Below are positions 1-6,772 of a stretch of 9,893 bases of DNA, piece by piece. Position 1 is the stretch's first letter. Every line of letters begins with the position of its first letter. The DNA comes from Spirochaetia bacterium UBA5550 (GTDB lineage Bacteria > Spirochaetota > UBA4802 > UBA5550): the NCBI GenBank assembly GCA_002425885.1, contig DINC01000386.1:7098-16990 (forward strand). Reading direction: 5' to 3'. A model generated the notes under the pieces. That model made no database searches. It had not been told where the DNA came from and was given only the letters and a program-made list of their open reading frames with translations. A program made the translations under genes and the position numbers.

Positions 1-2
1 AG

Positions 3-527
3 TTCGGCTTAAGCGGATATACAATATCTGCTGTTGATCTTATTCACGGAATAGGTAAAGCAGCCGGGCTTCAATCCCTTCATGTGGATGGCGCAACCGG
101 ATACCTGGACACCAACTACGAAGGAAAGACCGCTGCTCTCGCAACGGGATTAAAAGACGGAGATCTTGTTTTTCTGCATGTTGAAGCTCCTGACGAATCG
201 GGACATGAAGGGAACCTGGAACACAAGCTTCAGGCAGTACGGGACTTTGACTCCAGAGTTGTCGGCCCCGCTCTTGAAATTCTGAAAAGTTATAATGAGT
301 ATATACTCCTTGTAATGCCCGATCACCCAACACCTGTAAAAGTCAGAACACATACATCTGATGCTGTGCCATTCTGCATATTTTCATCCCCGGGACTTTT
401 TGATATTGAAAACAAAAAATACAGAGCAGAGGCATATAGTGAAAAAGACGCAAAGAGTACCGGCCTTTTAATTGATAAAGGGAGCAGGCTCATGGAAATA
501 ATGATTAAAGGAAAACTTCTCTCTTAA
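3..527 (+). CDS. apgM: 2,3-bisphosphoglycerate-independent phosphoglycerate mutase, archaeal ApgM type (5'-truncated)
   Basis: This is the C-terminal 174 residues of a cofactor-independent phosphoglycerate mutase, which interconverts 3- and 2-phosphoglycerate in cytosolic glycolysis/gluconeogenesis. The open frame runs in from the window edge, so the N-terminal part is missing; the family is usually about 400 residues. Visible landmarks are HVEAPDESGHEGN (about nt 177-215), which carries the Asp and His expected as metal ligands of the alkaline-phosphatase fold, then MPDHPTP (nt 315-335) and RTHTSDAVPF (nt 345-374), both typical of the ApgM branch rather than the GpmI branch. A GTG at 84 is internal and not the start, because homologous-looking sequence (FGLSGYTISAVDLIHGIG) precedes it. 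The stop is TAA at 525-527. The next gene starts 21 nt later on the same strand, so co-transcription is likely. Family assignment is by motif recognition and I am fairly sure of it. Confidence 0.9.
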   Translation, partial: FGLSGYTISAVDLIHGIGKAAGLQSLHVDGATGYLDTNYEGKTAALATGLKDGDLVFLHVEAPDESGHEGNLEHKLQAVRDFDSRVVGPALEILKSYNEYILLVMPDHPTPVKVRTHTSDAVPFCIFSSPGLFDIENKKYRAEAYSEKDAKSTGLLIDKGSRLMEIMIKGKLLS

Positions 528-548
528 ATCCGGAGGATTAAACACTCA

Positions 549-2021
549 ATGAAAAAATCTGCAATCATAGGACTTATTATTTTAGCATTAACAATTGTGG
601 TATCACTGGTAATCTTTATTTCAGGTGATGACACAGTTGAAACAGCAATCAGCGAATATGAAAGCGGCGATTATATTGATGCAATAGTTATACTGAACAG
701 GCTCATACCATCTGCTGATTATGATCAGGCTGAAAAGATGCATTACTACAGGTGCAAGTCTCTGAACAGCCTTGCGGAGGAGCTTGAAGACGACTATGAT
801 GATGAATTGAAAGACGCGTCTCTTGAAAACCGTGAAAAGCCTGAATTCACAAAGTACAAAGATAAAATCGAAAAGAAACTTGCAAAGGTTAATAGTGAAA
901 CCGGCGGAGATCTCTCCTTTGTAGCAGCTCCGAAACGAAGCATGATTATTTCAAAAGGGGGGTTCTATAACGAATTTACCGCGAAATACAGAGGGAGCCA
1001 GTTTATTGAGGATCTCGATTTTCATGAAATTAAAAAGATTATAGCAATTGAACCATCAAGACTCTTTGATCACGTAAACAGATTCTATAAAAAATATCCC
1101 GGCTCAACATATACTCCTCAGATTGTAAGCATTATCTTTGATGCCATAAGAGATGGAGCAACTGGTATGGAACCGAATCAGGAGTTCCTGAAAAATCTGA
1201 TTTTAGGTTACGCGGTAAAATACCCCACAAGCCAGGAGGTATCCCGGCTCTTCACATCAAATGCTGACGCGGTTAACCTGAGAAACTCCCCAGGTATTAA
1301 CGGAGCAATTACGGGGAAAACAGTTAAGGACGAGCTCATTATCCAGCTGGAAAAATCTATGGACACTATACAGATAGGCGACACAAGGGACTACTGGTAC
1401 AGGGTATCAACACTGCGCGGTGTGAGGGGATGGATATTCGGAAAATTTCTTGCGCCGGTGGATATTCAGAAAATTGCTGTTACAGAAAATGTGGAAGTCT
1501 GGTCACTGGAAGACAGTTTCGCTGCATGGACAGATTCAAACACTCCGGAAAACTGGACGCATGTTCCAGGCGCTGATGCAACTGCTGTTAATTTCAGAAA
1601 ACAGTCACAGGGGAACCTTCTTGTTTTTAATTCAAAAGGTATTGGGGCTACAGGCCTTTACAGCAGGTTCAATGTTTCAAGAAATTTCAGAATAATGGTG
1701 CGTGGAAGGTTTATCTCCGGTTCACCTCTTATTCTCGCGGCTTATGTCATAGACAGGGATAATGTGTTTTCCATAAAAATTGAAAATGAAAAGATTGAAG
1801 TTAACGGCAGAAGCATCCCGCTGCATACAACCGACTGGCATAATTATGAAATATCATCAACTGATGGAAAATTCGCTGAACTCTCCGTTGACGGGCAGCT
1901 TGTTTCCGGAAGGATACCACCGGTATCTGATAGTATTTTCAGTGAAAGAGGAATTTACCTTCTGAGCCAGCAGGCAGGGGGGCTCTCAAGCTGTGAAGTT
2001 GAATTTATAAAAGTCAGATAA
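549..2021 (+). CDS. Membrane-anchored protein with TPR-like, SH3b and LamG/jelly-roll-like regions, function unknown
   Basis: A 490-residue protein I cannot assign to a named family. Residues 1-4 are MKKS, followed by one hydrophobic segment (about 5-25) with no lipobox Cys, so it is probably an uncleaved anchor with the rest outside the cytoplasm. Residues 29-80 (ETAISEYESGDYIDAIVILNRL...) look like a TPR-type helical hairpin, followed by a charged acidic/basic stretch (80-115). Residues 236-301 resemble a bacterial SH3 domain: NLRNSPG near the start, YWYRVS, and GVRGWIFGKFL at the end, which is the usual SH3b layout. Residues about 318-488 are beta-rich with a WHNYEISSTDGKFAELSVDGQLV segment, suggesting a LamG/concanavalin or DUF1080-like sandwich that could bind glycans. 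The ATG is supported by GGAGG at 532-536. It lies 21 nt after apgM. Its TAA directly abuts the converging radical SAM gene. An envelope or peptidoglycan-linked role is inference. Confidence 0.75.
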   Translation: MKKSAIIGLIILALTIVVSLVIFISGDDTVETAISEYESGDYIDAIVILNRLIPSADYDQAEKMHYYRCKSLNSLAEELEDDYDDELKDASLENREKPEFTKYKDKIEKKLAKVNSETGGDLSFVAAPKRSMIISKGGFYNEFTAKYRGSQFIEDLDFHEIKKIIAIEPSRLFDHVNRFYKKYPGSTYTPQIVSIIFDAIRDGATGMEPNQEFLKNLILGYAVKYPTSQEVSRLFTSNADAVNLRNSPGINGAITGKTVKDELIIQLEKSMDTIQIGDTRDYWYRVSTLRGVRGWIFGKFLAPVDIQKIAVTENVEVWSLEDSFAAWTDSNTPENWTHVPGADATAVNFRKQSQGNLLVFNSKGIGATGLYSRFNVSRNFRIMVRGRFISGSPLILAAYVIDRDNVFSIKIENEKIEVNGRSIPLHTTDWHNYEISSTDGKFAELSVDGQLVSGRIPPVSDSIFSERGIYLLSQQAGGLSSCEVEFIKVR

Positions 2022-2954
2022 TCATTTTATGATTCTATAAATACCGGGATTATCACCAGGAATAATCCCGGCTTCACCAAGCTCCGCTAGTCTCTCAGCA
2101 GCCCTTATAATATCCACAACACGCTCCCCCATCTTCTCAGCAATCTCTTCAGCTGATACCGGCTCCGGAGAGAGATTAAGTATGAGCGTGTTTTCAATAA
2201 CAGAATTATATACGGGCAAAATTACAGGAACAACTGCTTTACCTATGACCCTCACAGGGAGAGGTTCAAAAAATCTCTTAATCTCCTGCATCCTCTCAGG
2301 TGAAACGGGCTTTACCCATTTCTCTGTTCCAGGCCTGTCAAGGCTGTTCAGGTGTATTTCATCAGGAGAAATTTTTTCTGCTGCCTCTTTAAGCAGTTTA
2401 AGTTCAGCCCCGGTATCATTAACTCCCTCAATGATAAAAATCTCAAGGCATATCTCACCTTTAAACTCCCTTCTCAATGATACAAGGCCCTCTATGACAT
2501 CACTGACATTAACTCCCGGTGCGGGTTTCATTATGCGGTTAAATACTTCATCGCTGACTGCGTCAAGAGAGGGGACAATGAGGTCAGCCTGAATAATACT
2601 GCGCCTCACTTCAGGGATATGCAGAGTGGTGCTATTAGTAAGCACAGCAATTTTATATTGAGGGTACCGGCTTTTAATATAATCTATAATACTGCCGATA
2701 CCGCTGTTCAGCGTAGGTTCACCTGAACCTGAAAATGTCACCACATCAAGTTCAGGCGATTTTGACAGTACTGAATCAAGTTCACGGATAATATCATCTG
2801 CGGGAATATATTCCTTCACCTCAGAGGTCAGGCGGGTTGTTGCACCGCATTCACAATATACACAGTTGAAAGAACAGAGCTTGTAGGGGATAATATCTAT
2901 CCCCAGAGAGACTCCAAGCCTCCTTGATTTAACAGGCCCGAAGACATATTTCAT
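2022..2954 (-). CDS. Radical SAM protein, COG0731-type, with C-terminal helical (winged-helix-like) tail
   Basis: A 310-residue cytosolic radical SAM enzyme. The cluster motif CxxxCxxC is at C27, C31 and C34 (CSFNCVYC), which should bind a [4Fe-4S] cluster that cleaves S-adenosylmethionine; an extra Cys follows at C36. SGSGEPTLN (75-83) is the SAM-contacting GGE-like motif, and LTNSTTL (105-111), VPSLDA (127-132) and IFIIEGVND (172-180) match later strands of the partial TIM barrel. The opening FGPVKSRRLGVSLGID and the overall plan match COG0731, the group related to archaeal TYW1 wyosine synthases; bacterial members have no settled substrate. Residues about 255-310 are mostly helical and may form a winged-helix-like domain. 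The start ATG (2954-2952) overlaps the TGA of the upstream gene as ATGA, with only a close AAGGG before it, so translation is probably coupled. The TGA stop abuts the stop of the converging gene. Confidence 0.85.
   Translation of the reverse strand: MKYVFGPVKSRRLGVSLGIDIIPYKLCSFNCVYCECGATTRLTSEVKEYIPADDIIRELDSVLSKSPELDVVTFSGSGEPTLNSGIGSIIDYIKSRYPQYKIAVLTNSTTLHIPEVRRSIIQADLIVPSLDAVSDEVFNRIMKPAPGVNVSDVIEGLVSLRREFKGEICLEIFIIEGVNDTGAELKLLKEAAEKISPDEIHLNSLDRPGTEKWVKPVSPERMQEIKRFFEPLPVRVIGKAVVPVILPVYNSVIENTLILNLSPEPVSAEEIAEKMGERVVDIIRAAERLAELGEAGIIPGDNPGIYRIIK
2044..2071. terminator. Perfect 10-bp inverted repeat at a convergent gene junction, possible terminator
   Basis: CCGGGATTAT (2044-2053) and ATAATCCCGG (2062-2071) are perfect reverse complements around an 8-nt loop. 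The stem begins 22 nt after the stop of the plus-strand gene and lies inside the last codons of the minus-strand radical SAM gene. No clean U-tract follows on the plus side; on the minus side a partly T-rich stretch follows (TATTTATAG), but ending there would remove the radical SAM stop codon. It could slow or stop plus-strand transcription, shield mRNA 3' ends, or be a coding coincidence. Confidence 0.4.
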
Positions 2955-4591
2955 TTCCCTTTTTTCATCCTTTCCTTGATCTCTATATCAAGGTCCACAG
3001 AAACAAGCCTGTCCCTCTTTTCGCAGAAGAGACTCACCTCGCCTACCCTCGAAAGTCCGCTGCCGATACCCGGTGTACCCTGTGCTCTCATCATCAGCAG
3101 GTTTCTTATAAAATTATTTTTCTTTATATTAAACAGAAAAAATGTTTTATCATTCATAATATTTCCAAGTATTCCGGTATTTTTTGCTTTATCCATTGTA
3201 TCGCTTTTAAGCGCAGATTTAATGAGACCTGTACTGTTCCCGGCATAGATCCCCCTGCGGTCATAAGCCACAAAAAACCTCATCTGAGTCTGATCTATAT
3301 ACCAGAAAGCTCTCTTACCGTCGATCTTTTCCTCGCCGAATTTTTTTTCCTTCCCGTATTTTGCCTGGAGCATGGTCCTGAATTTTTTCCATATCTCCTC
3401 AACCTTCTTCTCATCATTAATCGGGAAGAACAGAGCCATATCTCCCATACCACCGGCAGCTCCTGAATCCACAGCAAAGGCATTTATTACTCCGCTGTAG
3501 TAAGGGAGTATATCCTTCTCAAAATCTATCTTCCCCTGATTCATAAGATCAGACTTAAACTGACTATACTGGGCGCACATCGGAATTCCGCTTCTGCAGA
3601 GATTATCGAGATATTTATAGTTCAGTGAAAGAAAAACCGTTGAATCGGCGCTCTGCACATAAAGAGATTTTCCGTTCTCCCCGGTTTTAAGGAGACCCAG
3701 CATCATTTCAACATAGGGATTATCTCCGGCCAGTTTGACAGAGCTGTTAAACTGAAACCTGTTCCTGTCAAAGCCCATTCCTGCCGAAATATATTCCAAC
3801 GATCTTATCAAGGTATTTGTATCTAACTCTCCGGGAGCAGTCTCTCCGCCCTGTGTCAGGATGAGATCCTTAATCTCCGCAGCACCATACTTCTCACCGC
3901 CGGAGCCTGAAATCAGCTGCTCAATAAATCTTCTGGTTATAAAAGCATTAACATCATAATTATTCTTATCTCTTGAGATATAATCCTTATATTCAGCAGT
4001 GAGCATAAGGTGACCGCTTCTTGCCTCTCTGACATCAATAATCTTTCTAACTATATCATCAGTAGAACCGATTACAAAATATCCGGCTAAACCGGCAACA
4101 TACATATCATCCTTCAATTGTGTTATTTCTATATTCTTATGTTTTGCAGTAACAGGAGATATCGGTGTCTGCCCCTCCTCAGGGGGAGTATTCTTCATTA
4201 TCTGTATAAACTTATTCGTGAATTCCCTTTCACTTGCCACAGGGAGAAATGCAGCCATAACCTCACGCTGGTTATCTCTTTCAAACATGGCAAAAGAGAT
4301 CGGCCTGGATGTATCAATACCGAAATTTTTAAGTGATTCCTCATCAAGGTAATCCACCCCGGTTTTATCTTTGAAGGCATTTTTTTCGGAGATTATCTTA
4401 TTTTTCTGCTCATCCTCCATGAGGTTATAAACAAGGTAATTTGCGGTTTTCAGAAGACGTCCTATATGCCTTGTTTTAACAAAAACCGTAACCCCGTCAG
4501 GAGTCATAGATTCAGTATCTCCGATGACATCCCCGAAAGTCACGGCACTTAAAAGAAAAACCAGTGTTACGATTAAATAGAGCTTTTTCAT
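2951..4591 (-). CDS. Secreted protein, DUF3352-like, function unknown
   Basis: A 546-residue exported protein. I start it at the ATG complementary to 4591-4589 rather than at the in-frame ATG at 4636, because the inner start gives a clean signal peptide (MKKLYLIVTLVFLLSAVTFG, cleavage near the following Asp) and has GGGGA (complement of 4601-4597) 6 nt upstream. The 15 residues before it look untranslated. The mature part begins with a segment of the kind VTVFVKTRHIGRLLKTANYLV. It later contains FEKDILPYYSGVINAFAVD, MALFFPINDEKKVEEIWKKF and FFVAYDRRGIYAGNSTGLIKSALKSD. That order (a 'VFVK' opening, a long helical start, a 'DFEKDILP' block, then a 'yaGNS...ikaAL' close) resembles DUF3352 proteins, whose function is unknown; the match is from memory and is tentative. 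No catalytic motif is visible. It is the first gene of a minus-strand pair with the radical SAM gene (ATGA overlap) and is transcribed divergently from the homocysteine genes. Confidence 0.75.
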   Translation of the reverse strand: MKKLYLIVTLVFLLSAVTFGDVIGDTESMTPDGVTVFVKTRHIGRLLKTANYLVYNLMEDEQKNKIISEKNAFKDKTGVDYLDEESLKNFGIDTSRPISFAMFERDNQREVMAAFLPVASEREFTNKFIQIMKNTPPEEGQTPISPVTAKHKNIEITQLKDDMYVAGLAGYFVIGSTDDIVRKIIDVREARSGHLMLTAEYKDYISRDKNNYDVNAFITRRFIEQLISGSGGEKYGAAEIKDLILTQGGETAPGELDTNTLIRSLEYISAGMGFDRNRFQFNSSVKLAGDNPYVEMMLGLLKTGENGKSLYVQSADSTVFLSLNYKYLDNLCRSGIPMCAQYSQFKSDLMNQGKIDFEKDILPYYSGVINAFAVDSGAAGGMGDMALFFPINDEKKVEEIWKKFRTMLQAKYGKEKKFGEEKIDGKRAFWYIDQTQMRFFVAYDRRGIYAGNSTGLIKSALKSDTMDKAKNTGILGNIMNDKTFFLFNIKKNNFIRNLLMMRAQGTPGIGSGLSRVGEVSLFCEKRDRLVSVDLDIEIKERMKKGK

Positions 4592-4836
4592 ACTATTCCC
4601 CGCAGCGTTAAATATAAATAATATAATCAAAAACATACATTTTTATGCCAACAATTTAAAGTATAGAGCATTAAAAAGTCAGTTTTAAACATATAACTAT
4701 CTCCATGGCATTGTATATACAACTATTTTTTCTTTAATCACTGCACGCAATAATTATAAAAAAATACTTGAAGATATTCCCGTTACTGCACATCTACCAC
4801 TCATAAGCTCCTTATAATCATAATTACGAGGCATCA
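4592..4836. promoter_or_regulatory. Divergent intergenic region with a 12-bp perfect palindrome
   Basis: 245 bp of AT-rich sequence between the divergent secreted-protein gene and the homocysteine operon, so promoters for both should lie here. TTGTATATACAA (4711-4722) is a perfect palindrome and the best operator candidate. Overlapping it, TTGTAT (4711-4716) with a 16-bp spacer and TTTAAT (4733-4738) could form a weak plus-strand promoter. TATAAT at 4813-4818 is a perfect -10 hexamer, but it has no convincing -35 and would leave only about 10 nt before the GAGG ribosome binding site (4828-4831). On the minus strand, TTGGCA (complement of 4651-4646) is a possible -35 with AT-rich candidates downstream. 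ACTGCAC occurs twice (4740-4746, 4785-4791). I found no S-box or other SAM riboswitch core and no MetJ-type AGACGTCT box. Individual promoter calls are weak; that the region is regulatory follows from gene orientation. Confidence 0.5.
4597..4601 (-). promoter_or_regulatory. Ribosome binding site deciding the start of the secreted DUF3352-like gene
   Basis: On the minus strand this reads GGGGA, placed 6 nt before the ATG at 4591-4589. The upstream alternative ATG at 4636 has only AT-rich sequence before it. This supports the shorter protein that begins with the signal peptide. Confidence 0.6.
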
Positions 4837-6021
4837 ATGAGTTCAATAGAGATAAAAAAAAGCTACGAAGAGATAAATGACAGAATAAAAAAAGGGAAAG
4901 CTGTAGTTGTCACTGCTGAGGAGATGCCCGAAATCGTAAAAACTGAGGGCGTTAAAAAAGCCTTTGAAAAGGTTGATGTTGTCACAACAGGGACATTCGG
5001 AGTAATGTGCTCATCCGGGGCTTTTCTTAATTTCGGACATACAAAGCCTAAAATAAGAGCATCGAAGGTCTGGCTTAACGACGTGGAAGCTTATGGCGGG
5101 ATCGCAGCAGTGGACTGCTATCTCGGCGCGACTCAGGTGAAGGATGACGACCCCCTGAACATGGTGCACCCCGGATCATTCAGCTACGGCGGCGGCCATG
5201 TTATAGAAGATCTCATTGCAGGCCGTCATGTTAAACTTAAAGCTAAAAGCTACGGCACAGACTGTTATCCGCTGAAAGAATTTGAAAAAACAGTAACAAT
5301 CAATGATCTGCGCAACGCTCTTCTGTACAATCCGCGGAACGCTTACCAGAATTACAATGTGGCAATAAATCTATCTAAAAAAATGAAGTATACATACATG
5401 GGTATACTAAAGCCCGACATGGGGAATATAACATATTCAAGCGCCGGGCAGCTCAGTCCGCTCCTTAATGATCCATACTACTGGACCATAGGCACAGGCA
5501 CAAAGATCTTTCTTGGCGGAGCAGCGGGCGCTGTCACATGGCATGGCACACAGCACTCACCCGATTCCATGAGAGATGAAAACGGCATGGTGCGGGAAGG
5601 TGCGGGAACCATTGCAGTGTGCGGCGATATGAAAGAAATGAACACTGAATATATACGCGGCGCGTCACTCACCGGTTACGGCACGTCGCTTATGGTTGGC
5701 ATCGGCATACCTATCCCGATACTGAACGAAGACCTTGCATTTTTCACAGGACTTTCCGACAGAGATATCAAGGCACAGCTTATAGATTACGGTATCGATT
5801 ATCCGGAAGGTAACCCTGTCTCATTGAAAGAGGTTACTTATGCCGAACTTAAATCAGGATATGTTGAATTCAGAGGGAGGAACATACCGGCATCACCTCT
5901 ATCGAGCTACCCTAAGGCAAGAAAAATCGCAAACGTACTGCGTGAATGGATAGAGAACGGATTCACTGTTGGAGTGCCGCAGATTCAGGCGCCCACAATC
6001 CCTTATGTGAAAAACAGATGA
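4837..6021 (+). CDS. Homocysteine biosynthesis protein (HcyBio, DUF39/COG1900), L-aspartate semialdehyde sulfurtransferase
   Basis: A 394-residue cytosolic protein of the HcyBio (DUF39) family. In methanogens its relative MA1821 acts with a NIL-ferredoxin to convert aspartate semialdehyde and a sulfide-derived persulfide to homocysteine, bypassing acylated homoserine. Landmarks are TTGTFGVMCSSGAFLNFGH (50-68), DVEAYGGIAAVDCYLGA (82-98), HPGSFSYGGGHVIEDL (111-126), KSYGTDCYP (137-145) and WTIGTGTKIFLGGAAGA (216-232). C58 and C143 lie in the conserved stretches where the family's persulfide-forming cysteines are expected; C94 and C262 are also present. The protein ends after the DUF39 domain. 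The archaeal MA1821/MJ0100 type carries a C-terminal CBS-domain pair that this one lacks. The ATG follows GAGG (4828-4831) by 5 nt. The next gene overlaps its stop (ATGA), and the ferredoxin partner follows, which strongly supports the function. Confidence 0.9.
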   Translation: MSSIEIKKSYEEINDRIKKGKAVVVTAEEMPEIVKTEGVKKAFEKVDVVTTGTFGVMCSSGAFLNFGHTKPKIRASKVWLNDVEAYGGIAAVDCYLGATQVKDDDPLNMVHPGSFSYGGGHVIEDLIAGRHVKLKAKSYGTDCYPLKEFEKTVTINDLRNALLYNPRNAYQNYNVAINLSKKMKYTYMGILKPDMGNITYSSAGQLSPLLNDPYYWTIGTGTKIFLGGAAGAVTWHGTQHSPDSMRDENGMVREGAGTIAVCGDMKEMNTEYIRGASLTGYGTSLMVGIGIPIPILNEDLAFFTGLSDRDIKAQLIDYGIDYPEGNPVSLKEVTYAELKSGYVEFRGRNIPASPLSSYPKARKIANVLREWIENGFTVGVPQIQAPTIPYVKNR

Positions 6022-6743
6022 ACCATACAACACGCTTCTACCGGAGCTACAGCGGCACGAGAGGGGTAAGCTTTAATGTTAAACTCGATACTACAGATCT
6101 GTTTATTACCGCAGGAAGCAGTCTCCAGGCAGAGGCACACAGGATTCTTGAAGCGCAGCGAAGAGAGCTGGATGACCATATCAGCAAAAAACAGGAATTT
6201 CTATATTCACTCTCTCCGCTGACACCTGCCGGAGATACTCCGCCGATTGTTATGGACATGTATAATGCATCCGCTGCCGCAGGTGTCGGGCCCATGGCTG
6301 CTGTTGCGGGTGCAATTGCCCAGCACGTCGGCCAGAGGCTCATTGAATCCAGTGATGAAGTGATTGTAGAAAACGGCGGTGATACATGGATGATGCTTCA
6401 ATCACCCCTTATAATGGGAATATATGTAAACAATATCTATTTCAGGGATAAAATCAGACTGAAGATTAATCCTGAAAATACACCCTGCTCTGTTTGCACA
6501 TCATCAGCGAGCCTTGGCCACTCATTGAGCTTCGGGAAAGCTGATGCCGCAACAATAATTGCCCATAGCGGAGCCCTTGCAGACGCTGTTGCCACAGGCG
6601 CATGTAATATTGTACAGACTGAGGATGATATGCAAAAAGCGGTTGATTACGCAATGTCAATAAACGGCGTCAGAGGCTGCATGATTATATACAGGGATAA
6701 ACTTACAGCCTGCGGCGCAATTGAATTCTGCAGCCCGGAATAA
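6018..6743 (+). CDS. UPF0280 family protein (COG2122, ApbE-like), homocysteine pathway accessory
   Basis: A 241-residue protein of UPF0280/COG2122, a distant branch of the ApbE (flavin transferase) superfamily. I place the start at the ATG at 6018, which overlaps the HcyBio TGA as ATGA; an in-frame ATG at 5946 would add 24 residues lying inside HcyBio with no family resemblance. Visible landmarks are GVGPMAAVAGAIAQ (89-102), VENGGDTWM (117-125), which parallels the ApbE NxGGD signature, CTSSASLGHSLSFGKADAATI (160-180) and ALADAVATGA (186-195), which resembles the ApbE metal-site segment. No signal peptide or lipobox is seen, so it is cytosolic, unlike classical ApbE. In Methanosarcina a COG2122 protein has been linked genetically to homocysteine synthesis, but its chemistry is not settled. 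The ATGA overlap with HcyBio here implies coupled translation and probably joint function. Family call is firm; biochemical role is uncertain. Confidence 0.88.
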   Translation: MNHTTRFYRSYSGTRGVSFNVKLDTTDLFITAGSSLQAEAHRILEAQRRELDDHISKKQEFLYSLSPLTPAGDTPPIVMDMYNASAAAGVGPMAAVAGAIAQHVGQRLIESSDEVIVENGGDTWMMLQSPLIMGIYVNNIYFRDKIRLKINPENTPCSVCTSSASLGHSLSFGKADAATIIAHSGALADAVATGACNIVQTEDDMQKAVDYAMSINGVRGCMIIYRDKLTACGAIEFCSPE

Positions 6744-6772
6744 TATTAAGATTAATTAACAAGAGGAGTCAG

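Noticed and set aside
2182..2592. 136-codon plus-strand open frame opposite the radical SAM gene
   Set aside because: The minus strand encodes an intact radical SAM protein with all motifs; the plus frame is Ser/Leu/Thr-rich with no recognisable domain, as expected of an antisense shadow.
4642..4656. Possible sigma54 -24/-12 promoter on the minus strand starting TGGCAT
   Set aside because: The -24-like TGGCA is present, but the -12 element lacks the required GC at the right spacing.
4592..4836. SAM riboswitch or MetJ box in front of the homocysteine operon
   Set aside because: No S-box core, no GC-rich paired helices and no AGACGTCT repeats were found; the region is nearly all AT-rich.
4854..4861. 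A8 run near the start of HcyBio as a regulatory slippage site
   Set aside because: Poly-A runs are frequent across this AT-rich window (another lies a few codons later) and the codons fit the Lys-rich N-terminus, so it is not distinctive.
5946..6017. 24-residue N-terminal extension of UPF0280 from an in-frame ATG at 5946
   Set aside because: It lies wholly inside the HcyBio coding sequence and has no family resemblance; the ATGA overlap start at 6018 gives the normal UPF0280 length.
6751..6760. TTAATTAA palindrome between UPF0280 and NIL-Fer as an operator
   Set aside because: A short AT-only palindrome in a 29-nt intergenic gap is expected by chance here and lies next to the ribosome binding site.
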